From Mesorhizobium sp. (GTDB lineage Bacteria; Pseudomonadota; Alphaproteobacteria; Rhizobiales; Rhizobiaceae), in NCBI GenBank assembly GCA_030698645.1, contig JAUYMV010000653.1, positions 1 through 11,452 of the forward strand: a DNA stretch of 11,452 bases, given 5' to 3'. Numbering within the stretch: the first letter of the stretch is position 1; every line of letters starts with the position of its first letter. Positions 1-7,197 of the stretch are shown piece by piece. The position numbers were made by a program, and so were the translations under genes. The notes beneath the pieces are model-generated. The model ran no database searches and was not told the DNA's origin. It saw only the letters and a list, made by a program, of their open reading frames with translations.

Positions 1-398
1 CGCGACACCAGGTGGGCGACGACTTCCGTGTCGGTCTGCGAGGTGAACTGGTAGCCGTCGGCCTCCAGCTCCTTCTTGAGTTCCGAGAAATTCTCGATGA
101 TGCCGTTGTGGACGATCGCGACGTCCTTGGAGAAATGCGGATGCGCGTTGGATTCGTTCGGCACGCCGTGCGTCGCCCAGCGGGTATGGCCGATGCCGAT
201 CAGCCCTTCGAGCGGCTCCGCCCTCAGCTTGCGCTCCAGGTTGACGAGCTTGCCTTCCGCGCGGCGGCGGCCGAGCACGCCATGGTCGACGGTGGCGACG
301 CCGGCCGAGTCATAGCCGCGATACTCCAGCCGCTTGAGCGCTTCGACGATCAGCGGCGCGACCGGCGAGTGGCCGACTATCCCGACAATCCCGCACAT
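1..398 (-). CDS. glmS: Glutamine--fructose-6-phosphate aminotransferase (isomerizing), N-terminal part
   Basis: GlmS makes glucosamine-6-phosphate from fructose-6-phosphate and glutamine, the first committed step toward UDP-GlcNAc for peptidoglycan and LPS. The gene runs off the left edge, so only about 132 N-terminal codons are visible. They begin MCGIVGIVG, which gives the N-terminal nucleophile cysteine (Cys2 before Met removal) of a class II glutamine amidotransferase domain. Further family motifs follow in order: [10 protein letters not shown], the arginine-containing GHTRWATHG, and the HNGIIENF loop. The sugar isomerase (SIS) domains lie outside the window. The start is fixed by the required Met-Cys; an AGGGG stretch lies upstream of it. 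The gene is downstream of glmU on the same strand with a 161-nt gap, so the two UDP-GlcNAc enzymes are neighbours and may be partly co-transcribed. The family call is secure. Confidence 0.96.
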   Translation of the reverse strand, partial: MCGIVGIVGHSPVAPLIVEALKRLEYRGYDSAGVATVDHGVLGRRRAEGKLVNLERKLRAEPLEGLIGIGHTRWATHGVPNESNAHPHFSKDVAIVHNGIIENFSELKKELEADGYQFTSQTDTEVVAHLVS

Positions 399-438
399 CT
401 GCCCACCCCTTCGATTCTGCCCATCCGACGTTGACGCC

Positions 439-466
439 CATCTAGGCGCGGCCGGTTCGGGCTCAA
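439..466 (-). promoter_or_regulatory. Candidate glmS promoter in the glmU-glmS gap
   Basis: Reading the minus strand, TTGAGC (466-461) is followed after 16 nt by TAGATG (444-439), a plausible -35/-10 pair placed about 40 nt before the glmS start codon. A nearby TTGACT (473-468) matches the -35 consensus better but is too far from this -10. The 161-nt gap between glmU and glmS leaves room for an independent promoter. The assignment rests on consensus matching only. Confidence 0.3.
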
Positions 467-559
467 AGTCAAAATTGTTTTCAGTCCATTGCAGCGCGCA
501 CGCCGCCACGGGAAGCGCATGATGACAGGAGTGTTTTCAGGAACCGTTACTTTCGCCGA

Positions 560-1909
560 CTATTTCTTCTTCATCGCCGCATAGCGCTCGCGCAGGATCT
601 TCGCCCGGCCGGGTTTGGTGTCCTGCCTGGCGCGGCCGAAGGCGAGGCCGTCGTCCGGCACGCTCTCCGTGATCACGCTGCCGGATGCGACATAGGCGTT
701 GACGCCGATCCGGACCGGAGCGACCAGCGACGAGTTCGAGCCGATGAAGGCGCCGGCGCCGATCTCGGTCAGGTGCTTGTTGTAGCCGTCATAGTTGCAG
801 GTGATCGTGCCGGCGCCGATATTGGCCTTCGCGCCGACGATCGCGTCGCCGATATAGGTCAGATGGTTGATCTTGGCGCCGGGTTCGACCTTGGCCTTCT
901 TGACCTCGCAGAAATTGCCGACCTTGCTGTGATCGCCGAGATCGGCGCCGGGGCGCAGCCGCGCGAAGGGCCCGACCTCCGCCGCCTCGCCGATCGTGGC
1001 GCCCTCGATGTGCGAGAAGGCGCGGATGGTGGCAGCGCCGGTGACGCGCACGCCCGGGCCGAAGAAGACGTTCGGCTCGATCAGCGTTTCCGCCGCGATT
1101 TCCGTGTCATGGGCGAAGAACACCGTCTCTGGCGCGGTCAGCGTGACGCCCGAGAGCATCATGCTCCGCCGCGTCCTCCGCTGCCAGATCGCCTCGGCGG
1201 CGGCGAGTTCGGCGCGGTTGTTGATGCCGAGCACGTTTTCGAACGATGCCTCCGTCGCCGCCACCTTCAACCCGCGCGCGTTGGCGATCTCGACGATGTC
1301 GGTCAGGTAGTATTCGCCCTTGGCGTTCGCGTTGCCGACGGCGTCGAGCAGCGCCAGCGCCTGGCGTCCGTCGATCGCCATCAGCCCGCCATTGCAGAAA
1401 TTGATCCGCCGTTCGTCATCCGAGCAATCCTTGTCCTCGCGGATCGCGACGAGCCGGCCGTCCTGTTCGATCAGCCGCCCGTAGCCGCTCGGATCTTCCG
1501 TCCGGAAGCCCATCACCGCCACCGCGTTGCCGTCGGCCAAGAGCCCGCGCGCCGCCTCGAGCGGAGCCGACTCGACGAGCGGCGTATCGCCGAACATGAC
1601 GAGGATGTCGTCGTAGCCGCGCGCGATCGCCGCGCGCGCGGCAAGCACCGCATGCGCCGTTCCCAGACGCTCCCGCTGGACGAACATCTCGGCGGCCGGC
1701 GCGTACGGCGCCACCGCGGCGCGCACCTCGTCGCCACCGCGCCCGACCACCAGCGCCACATCGCCGCCGCCGGCCCGGCCCGCCGCCCTGACGACGTGGG
1801 CCACCATCGGCAGGCCGGCGATCCGGTGCAGCACCTTCGGCAGCGCGCTCTTCATGCGCGTGCCTTCGCCGGCGGCGAGGATGATGGTCAGGCAGGAGCG
1901 TTGGTTCAT
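560..1909 (-). CDS. glmU: Bifunctional UDP-N-acetylglucosamine pyrophosphorylase / glucosamine-1-phosphate N-acetyltransferase
   Basis: GlmU acetylates glucosamine-1-phosphate with acetyl-CoA and then couples the product to UTP, giving UDP-GlcNAc in the cytoplasm. The protein is 449 aa, close to the usual 450-460. The N-terminal uridyltransferase domain carries LAAGEGTRM (residues 11-19), the PK pair near residues 24-25, the metal-binding Asp in FGDTPL (D108) and [10 protein letters not shown] (195-204). From about residue 250 the protein is a left-handed beta-helix with hexapeptide repeats (IGAGTI, IGSNSS and similar), including NFCEVKK and the probable catalytic histidine of NHLTYIGD (H349). 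It ends in a basic tail, MKKK. The frame stays open 116 codons further upstream, but family homology begins at the chosen ATG and the extension would cover the divergent transporter gene. No strong Shine-Dalgarno sequence is visible. The gene is divergent from the transporter and upstream of glmS. Confidence 0.97.
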   Translation of the reverse strand: MNQRSCLTIILAAGEGTRMKSALPKVLHRIAGLPMVAHVVRAAGRAGGGDVALVVGRGGDEVRAAVAPYAPAAEMFVQRERLGTAHAVLAARAAIARGYDDILVMFGDTPLVESAPLEAARGLLADGNAVAVMGFRTEDPSGYGRLIEQDGRLVAIREDKDCSDDERRINFCNGGLMAIDGRQALALLDAVGNANAKGEYYLTDIVEIANARGLKVAATEASFENVLGINNRAELAAAEAIWQRRTRRSMMLSGVTLTAPETVFFAHDTEIAAETLIEPNVFFGPGVRVTGAATIRAFSHIEGATIGEAAEVGPFARLRPGADLGDHSKVGNFCEVKKAKVEPGAKINHLTYIGDAIVGAKANIGAGTITCNYDGYNKHLTEIGAGAFIGSNSSLVAPVRIGVNAYVASGSVITESVPDDGLAFGRARQDTKPGRAKILRERYAAMKKK

Positions 1910-1930
1910 GGCATGCGTCCGCTTTGGTCG

Positions 1931-1959
1931 TTGATCCGGAATCGCAGCATCTGTATCAC
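1931..1959 (+). promoter_or_regulatory. Candidate promoter of the DMT transporter gene
   Basis: TTGATC (1931-1936), a 17-nt spacer and TATCAC (1954-1959) form a plausible sigma-70-type promoter in the short divergent region between glmU and the transporter. It would start transcription near 1966. A weaker minus-strand pair, TTGGAG (1978-1973) and TACAGA (1955-1950), also with a 17-nt spacer, could serve glmU. Its -10 would overlap this one, so the two promoters could interfere. The evidence is consensus matching only. Confidence 0.42.
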
Positions 1960-1982
1960 CCGGCCGTTGCGGCTCCAATGCG

Positions 1983-2930
1983 GTGCGCGCCAGACAGGAC
2001 CAGCCATTGAACGAGCACTCCCGCCGCCGCACCGAACTGGCCGTGCTCGTCATGCTGGTCACGCCGCTCTTCTTCTCGACCAATCTGATCTTCGGCCGGC
2101 TGGTCATCCCAGAAGTCGCGCCCTTCCTGCTGGCGACGATCCGCTGGGGCGCGGTTGCGCTCGCCCTGTCGCCGTTCCTGTTGCGTGAACGGCGCACCGC
2201 GCTCCTTGTCTGGCAGCAGAACGCCGGCCTGATCCTGCTGCTCGGCTTTCTCGGCATGTGGATCTGCGGCGGCGGCGTCTATGTGGCGCTCGGCTTCACC
2301 ACCGCCACCAACGGGACGCTGATCTACACCTCGTCCTCGGTCATGATCATCCTGCTCGAGGCGGCGTTTTTCGGTCGGGCCATCGGCTGGCGCGAGGCGC
2401 TGGGATCGCTGATCGCCTTTCTCGGCATCGCCGCGATCGTGCTGAAGGGGGACATCGCGGCGCTCGCGGCGTTCGAGTTCAACGCCGGCGACCTCATCTT
2501 CGTCGGGGCGGCGGTCTCCTGGGCCGTCTACTCGATCCTCTACCGCTCGCCGCGCCTGGCAAAACTCTCCAACATGGCGCTTTTCGCCATGGTTGCCCTG
2601 GCCGGTGCGCTGTTGCTGGCGCCGTTTGCCGCCTGGGAAGTCCTGTCCGGCCAACCCGTCCCGGCAACGCCGACCGCCTGGAGCGGCATCGCCGGCATCA
2701 TCCTGTTCGCCTCGCTGCTCGCCTTTTCCGGCTTCCAGTTCGGCGCGCGCACGCTCGGTCCCTCGCTTGCCGGCATCTTCATGTATCTGATGCCGCCGTT
2801 CGGCGTCGGCATGGCGGTGCTGTTTCTGGGCGAGGCCTTCCAGCCGTTCCACGCCGCGGGCATCGCGCTCGTCATGGGCGGCGTCGTCCTGGCGACCTTT
2901 CCGGCCGCCTGGCTGCCCGGCCGGCGCTAG
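1983..2930 (+). CDS. DMT superfamily (EamA-type) permease
   Basis: This 315-aa polytopic inner-membrane protein has about ten hydrophobic helices arranged as two EamA repeats, roughly residues 20-150 and 160-305. Features include a first helix beginning [29 protein letters not shown] in the first repeat, and the matching region ending [15 protein letters not shown] in the second. This is the typical drug/metabolite transporter layout and size. Members export or import metabolites; no substrate can be read from the sequence or the neighbours. The start is uncertain. GTG at 1983 gives the longest product but has no clear Shine-Dalgarno sequence. TTG at 2007, preceded by ACAGGA with a 7-nt spacer, would give 307 aa and is at least as likely. 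The gene is divergent from glmU and convergent with ccdA, with overlapping stop codons. Confidence 0.88.
   Translation: MRARQDQPLNEHSRRRTELAVLVMLVTPLFFSTNLIFGRLVIPEVAPFLLATIRWGAVALALSPFLLRERRTALLVWQQNAGLILLLGFLGMWICGGGVYVALGFTTATNGTLIYTSSSVMIILLEAAFFGRAIGWREALGSLIAFLGIAAIVLKGDIAALAAFEFNAGDLIFVGAAVSWAVYSILYRSPRLAKLSNMALFAMVALAGALLLAPFAAWEVLSGQPVPATPTAWSGIAGIILFASLLAFSGFQFGARTLGPSLAGIFMYLMPPFGVGMAVLFLGEAFQPFHAAGIALVMGGVVLATFPAAWLPGRR
1995..2009 (+). promoter_or_regulatory. Shine-Dalgarno sequence and TTG: alternative start of the DMT permease
   Basis: AGGA at 1996-1999 sits 7 nt before a TTG at 2007-2009 that is in frame with the transporter. The GTG at 1983 lacks a comparable site. The encoded N-terminus after the TTG is short and hydrophilic (NEHSRRRTE) before the first helix, which suits a DMT protein. 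This site may be the real translation start. Confidence 0.4.
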
Positions 2931-3673
2931 CCGAGCGTTCCCAGCACCGGAAAAGTCTCGAGCAGCCAGTAGGACACCCTCTGGATGCCGCCCGTCATGA
3001 ACAGCACGCCCGCGATGACGAGGAGCGCCCCCATGACCTTCTCGACGCGGCCGAGATGCGCCCGGAACCGCGTCGCGAAGCGCATGAAGGCGCCGGAGAA
3101 GAGCGCGGCGACGATGAAGGGGATGCCGAGGCCGGCCGAATAGGCGGCCAGCAGCAGCGCGCCTTCGCCGACCGTGGCGCGGCCGCCGGCGAGCGTCAGG
3201 ATCGGCCCGAGCACGGGTCCGATGCACGGCGTCCAGCCGAAGGCGAAGGCGAGGCCCATGACATAGGCGGCGGTCAGCCCAGCCGGCTTGCCGCCGGCCT
3301 GGAAGCGCGCCTCGCGCGACAGGAACGGGATTTTCACCAGCCCGAGAAAGTTCAGCCCCATCAGGATGATGACGAGGCCGGCGGCGATCGCCAGCGGCTC
3401 CTGCCAGACGCGCAGGAACTGGCCGACCGTCGAGGCCCCGGCGCCCAGCGCCACGAAGACCGAGGAAAAGCCGAGCACGAAGGCAATCGACGCCGCGAGC
3501 AGGGCGCGCCTGGTGGTGCGCGCGGTTGCCGCGCCTTCCGGGTTGCGGAACTCCTCCACCGAGACGCCGGCCATGTAGCAGAGATAGGGCGGCACCAGCG
3601 GCAGCACGCAGGGCGACAGGAACGACAGCGCCCCCGCCCCCACCGCACTCAGATAACCGACATCGATCGCCAC
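2927..3673 (-). CDS. ccdA: Cytochrome c biogenesis / thiol-disulfide transport protein, CcdA (DsbD transmembrane) family
   Basis: CcdA proteins carry reducing equivalents from cytoplasmic thioredoxin across the inner membrane to periplasmic thiol oxidoreductases, supporting cytochrome c maturation and disulfide repair. This 248-aa protein has about six hydrophobic helices. Its two expected redox cysteines lie in family motifs: LSPCVLPLVPPY (C22) in helix 1 and GWTPCIGPVLGP (C150) in the fourth. A third cysteine, C32, follows in LCYMAG. The frame is open upstream to 3739, but the preceding 22 residues are arginine-rich and unlike the family. GTG at 3673, with AGG 6 nt before it, gives the expected MAIDVGYLSAVGAGALSFLS-like start. 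No other cytochrome c maturation gene lies nearby, so the physiological partner is not known. The gene converges with the DMT permease. Confidence 0.93.
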   Translation of the reverse strand: MAIDVGYLSAVGAGALSFLSPCVLPLVPPYLCYMAGVSVEEFRNPEGAATARTTRRALLAASIAFVLGFSSVFVALGAGASTVGQFLRVWQEPLAIAAGLVIILMGLNFLGLVKIPFLSREARFQAGGKPAGLTAAYVMGLAFAFGWTPCIGPVLGPILTLAGGRATVGEGALLLAAYSAGLGIPFIVAALFSGAFMRFATRFRAHLGRVEKVMGALLVIAGVLFMTGGIQRVSYWLLETFPVLGTLG

Positions 3674-3833
3674 AGTCAGCCTGCTCCCGGCATTCGCGTT
3701 TCGGCTCCCGCTATAGCGCCGGCGCCGCCCGCGCACCAATCACCTCGCCGTGGCCTTTCGCCGCGCGCGGCGCCGATGCGTGCGCGGGCGGCGGAACCCG
3801 CGAGAACGCCAGCCTTGGCCCGGGTTTTTCCGG

Positions 3834-3862
3834 TTGACCCCGGATGGTCCGCTCCCTATGTT
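3834..3862 (+). promoter_or_regulatory. Promoter of tRNA-Lys
   Basis: TTGACC (3834-3839), a 17-nt spacer and TATGTT (3857-3862) form a good housekeeping-sigma promoter. Transcription would begin near 3869, about 29 nt before the mature tRNA, a normal leader length. It is the best promoter match in the window and is placed as expected for a stable RNA gene. Confidence 0.72.
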
Positions 3863-3897
3863 CCGCCGCACTTTCCGGGGCCTCGAACGACCCCTTC

Positions 3898-3973
3898 GGG
3901 CGCGTAGCTCAGCTGGTAGAGCAACGGACTTTTAATCTGTAGGTCATGGGTTCGAGTCCCATCGCGCCCACCA
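3898..3973 (+). tRNA. tRNA-Lys (anticodon TTT)
   Basis: The 76-nt cloverleaf can be drawn completely. The acceptor arm is GGGCGCG with CGCGCCC (3963-3969), then discriminator A and an encoded CCA (3971-3973). The D arm holds TAGCTCAGCTGGTAGAGC. The anticodon stem is ACGGA/TCTGT with loop CTTTTAA, which places TTT at 3931-3933. The T arm holds GGTTCGAGTCC. The TTT anticodon reads lysine AAA/AAG codons. A promoter precedes it. No U-rich terminator is obvious downstream, only a weak 6-bp hairpin ATCGCC/GGCGAT at 4009-4030. Confidence 0.98.
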
Positions 3974-4234
3974 GGAATTGCTACAGAGATTCATATGTTT
4001 ATGCTTGGATCGCCGTATCGGTATGGCGATTCCTGAGGCGCACTGCGCTTAGGCGTGATCGCATCGCGATCCGACCGGCGCGGCTTTTCAGGATCTCTGC
4101 GCCCGGCTTCCTGCCGTGGCCGGCCTCTCGGCCCGCTCTTGTTGCAAGCGGAGGCCTGGATCCGTGCCCGAGGCCCGCCCCCGGGAACCTTTTATCTGCA
4201 AACACATTGATTAAAAGCAGCAATCACGCTGTTT

Positions 4235-4246
4235 GAGGGAAAATCC
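4235..4246 (+). promoter_or_regulatory. Shine-Dalgarno sequence of the Ala/Lys-rich protein gene
   Basis: GAGGGA at 4235-4240 lies 6 nt before the ATG at 4247. It supports reading the plus-strand frame here rather than the long open frame on the opposite strand. The remaining sequence between the tRNA and this gene (3974-4234) holds no gene that I can support and no clear promoter. Confidence 0.7.
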
Positions 4247-4744
4247 ATGGCCACTCCGAAATCCGCGTCCCCATCGAAAGCAACCCAGGCGAAAGCCGGT
4301 GCCGGTCCCGCGATCGCAGCCCGATCCAAGGACGCGAAGTCGCCATCGAAACCCACCGCCGCGAAGGCGTCCGCCCCGAGCGCCGCGACGAAGCCAGCGA
4401 CGGCGGCAAGCGGCAAATCCGCCAAGGCCGCTCCGGCGGCGAAGGCCAAGGCCGCCGCCGCGGCGAAGCCAGCAGCCAAGTCCTCGGCGCCGGTAGCAAA
4501 GAACGTTTCCGCGAAGGCTGCGTCGCCGACGAAGAAGCCGGCCGCGGCCAAGGCGAAACCCGCCGCGGCGAAGAGCGCCAAGCCTGCCAAGCCGTCAGCC
4601 GCGTCGCGCTTTGCCAGCAGCGTCGCGTCGACGGCCTCGGGTGTCGCGTCAGGAGTGGCCTCGGTGGCCGGCTCCGTTGCCGGCGCGGTTGCCGGAACGG
4701 TTCTCGGTCGCGGCGGAAAGAAGTCGGCAAAGGCCAAGAACTGA
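4247..4744 (+). CDS. Extremely basic Ala/Lys/Pro-rich histone H1-like protein with C-terminal glycine zipper
   Basis: I do not recognise a named family. The 165-aa product is low in complexity. By my count it has 27 Lys and 3 Arg against a single acidic residue (D29), and no Cys, Trp, Tyr, His or Glu. Residues 1-118 are a disordered AKP/AAK-type tail like eukaryotic histone H1 C-termini or bacterial lysine-rich DNA-binding proteins. Residues 122-154 change to a Val/Ala/Ser/Gly segment with glycines every four residues (142, 146, 150, 154), a glycine-zipper pattern that suggests helix packing or membrane association. A short basic tail, KKSAKAKN, ends the protein. There is no signal peptide. 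A Shine-Dalgarno sequence precedes it and an intrinsic terminator follows, so it appears to be its own transcription unit. DNA or polyanion binding is inferred from composition only; a phasin-like or envelope role is also possible. Confidence 0.72.
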   Translation: MATPKSASPSKATQAKAGAGPAIAARSKDAKSPSKPTAAKASAPSAATKPATAASGKSAKAAPAAKAKAAAAAKPAAKSSAPVAKNVSAKAASPTKKPAAAKAKPAAAKSAKPAKPSAASRFASSVASTASGVASGVASVAGSVAGAVAGTVLGRGGKKSAKAKN

Positions 4745-4908
4745 GGCAAGAGGCTCGGATTCAACAACCCGGTTTTCGCCTCCAAGACGACCGATACGAT
4801 TTTCCTTTGGGGATCGCAGACGCGCGGGAACCAATCCGGCCGACCGGCGTTTCGTTGCCGAGACGGGCAGTCCCCCAACCCCACCCCAGCCCGTTTCGCC
4901 CAAATTGC
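4745..4908 (+). other. Long 3' untranslated region of the Ala/Lys-rich gene
   Basis: This is 164 nt between a stop codon and a strong terminator with no supportable coding region. Only weak pairing is visible, such as GAGGC (4750-4754) with GCCTC (4778-4782). Together with the terminator and the BA14K leader it makes a stretch of about 306 nt (4745-5050) without a gene. It could be a plain trailer or hold a 3'-derived small RNA; nothing in the sequence decides this. Confidence 0.35.
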
Positions 4909-4940
4909 AAAGCCGGTCGCAAGACCGGCTTTCTTTTTTT
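4909..4940 (+). terminator. Intrinsic terminator with GCAA tetraloop
   Basis: A perfect 10-bp stem, AAAGCCGGTC (4909-4918) with GACCGGCTTT (4923-4932), closes a GCAA loop of the stable GNRA class. It is followed by C and seven Ts (4934-4940). This is a textbook factor-independent terminator on the plus strand, ending the transcript of the Ala/Lys-rich protein gene and separating it from the BA14K gene. Confidence 0.93.
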
Positions 4941-5039
4941 GATTCTGCCTTGTCCGTTGTTAAGTTGCGTCAGATCAAGGAACGAATCGGCGCATCGGGC
5001 ATTACTGCGTCATAGGGACAGGACCCCACCCCATCTCTC

Positions 5040-5050
5040 AGGAGGCATTC
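5040..5050 (+). promoter_or_regulatory. Strong Shine-Dalgarno sequence of the BA14K gene
   Basis: AGGAGG at 5040-5045 lies 5 nt before the ATG at 5051. This near-perfect site fixes the start and suggests efficient translation. The leader between the upstream terminator and this site (4941-5039) should contain the promoter, but no convincing -35/-10 pair stands out. Confidence 0.8.
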
Positions 5051-5557
5051 ATGCGTAAATTCACCTCAGCATTGTGCACGGCTGTCGCCATGTCGTTTGC
5101 GTTGTTGTCGTACTCCCCGGCAGAGGCCGCCCCGGTTTTCGTCCCGAACGGCGGCGCGGACAGCGGCGTCATCCAGGCCCAGACGCGGGCGCAGATCGAG
5201 GAAATGCAGCAACCCGGCTACCGGCAGTTCCGCCGCGATCGCCGTAGCTACCGGCAGCCTCAGGTCTATCACAACGACTTCTACCAGCAAGGTGGCTACT
5301 ACTATTACCGAGGCCATCGCGGATATCGTGAGCCGCGGCCGGGCTATCGCCATTATAACGGATTCTGGTTCCCGGCTGGCGCGTTCATCGCCGGCGCGAT
5401 CATCGGCGGCGCGATCAATTCGGGCCCGGCCTACTACAACGGCGGAAACGCCCATGTTCGCTGGTGCTACAATCGCTACCGGTCGTATCGCGCCTACGAC
5501 AATACGTTCCAGCCCTATCATGGGCCGCGCCAGCAGTGCTATTCGCCCTATAGCTGA
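5051..5557 (+). CDS. BA14K family secreted protein
   Basis: The 168-aa precursor starts with a Sec signal peptide: basic MRKF, a hydrophobic core to about residue 20, and a probable cleavage after AEA at 24-26. Next comes a Gln/Arg/Tyr-rich stretch (about 45-105) with a YYYYRGHRGYREPRPGYRHY region. A short glycine/alanine/isoleucine hydrophobic segment follows (about 108-123). The C-terminal BA14K signature holds HVRWCYNRYRSYRAYDNTF and ends with a second cysteine (C139 and C163, perhaps a disulfide). BA14K was described as an immunoreactive, lectin-like Brucella protein and the family is common in Hyphomicrobiales. The protein is probably periplasmic or envelope-attached; its biochemical role in this organism is unknown. 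A strong Shine-Dalgarno sequence, its own terminator and an upstream terminator make it monocistronic. It converges with glpK. Confidence 0.9.
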   Translation: MRKFTSALCTAVAMSFALLSYSPAEAAPVFVPNGGADSGVIQAQTRAQIEEMQQPGYRQFRRDRRSYRQPQVYHNDFYQQGGYYYYRGHRGYREPRPGYRHYNGFWFPAGAFIAGAIIGGAINSGPAYYNGGNAHVRWCYNRYRSYRAYDNTFQPYHGPRQQCYSPYS

Positions 5558-5582
5558 GTGCGTGTCAGCCTAGGACGATACG

Positions 5583-5615
5583 AGGCCCGCGCCGCGCAAG
5601 CGACGCGGGTCTTGT

Positions 5616-5619
<4 letters not shown>
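5583..5619 (+). terminator. Probable terminator of the BA14K gene
   Basis: A GC-rich hairpin pairs 5583-5595 with 5600-5612 around a GCAA loop. It has 13 positions, one C/A mismatch and one G-T pair, and is followed by a modest T-rich run (TTGTCT). The loop is the same GCAA as in the terminator at 4909-4940. The hairpin lies between the convergent BA14K and glpK stop codons. On the minus strand it lies downstream of glpK but lacks a U tract, so it may protect or weakly terminate that transcript too. Confidence 0.65.
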
Positions 5620-7112
<1,493 letters not shown>

Positions 7113-7137
7113 GTCGATCCCGTCTATGTGCGAACGA

Positions 7138-7163
7138 GGGAGGCGGCATTCGCGCCGCCTCCC
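7138..7163 (-). repeat. Intercistronic hairpin between glpV and glpK
   Basis: A perfect 10-bp inverted repeat, GGGAGGCGGC (7138-7147) and GCCGCCTCCC (7154-7163), has a 6-nt loop and lies 35 nt after the glpV stop codon. No U run follows on the minus strand, so it is not a canonical terminator. A hairpin directly behind a binding-protein gene commonly blocks 3' exonucleases and lowers downstream expression; that role is inferred here. Confidence 0.7.
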
Positions 7164-7197
7164 CGATGATCAAGCCTCGCTACTGCGCGACGGCTCG

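Noticed and set aside
773..2188. Long plus-strand open frames opposite glmU, and similar ones opposite glpV (7009-8898) and ccdA (2258-3907)
   Set aside because: All are Arg/Asp/Gly-rich antisense frames typical of high-GC genes with G/C third positions. None has a family motif, and each lies over a well-recognised gene.
1910..2257. N-terminal extension of glmU by 116 codons
   Set aside because: The extension is Arg/Ser-rich with no GlmU homology and overlaps the divergent transporter gene. GlmU family proteins begin at the chosen ATG.
3674..3739. Upstream extension of ccdA to an ATG at 3739
   Set aside because: The added residues are Arg-rich and unlike the family. The GTG at 3673 has an AGG 6 nt before it and gives the expected length.
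3898..4246. tRNA-Lys as an integration site for a genomic island starting downstream
   Set aside because: No integrase gene and no repeat of the tRNA 3' end were seen in the window, and the following genes look like ordinary chromosomal single-gene units.
4192..4884. A 230-codon minus-strand open frame opposite the Ala/Lys-rich gene, rich in Ala, Phe and Asp
   Set aside because: It is the mirror of repetitive GCG/AAG/CCG codons on the plus strand, where reversed AAG and GCG give Phe/Leu and Ala/Arg. It has no good ribosome site and it runs through the plus-strand terminator region backwards. The plus-strand frame has a Shine-Dalgarno sequence and terminator.
7138..7163. Terminator separating glpV from glpK
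   Set aside because: The stem is strong, but no U tract follows on the minus strand and glpK lies just 25 nt beyond, so a stability or attenuation hairpin is more likely than a full terminator.
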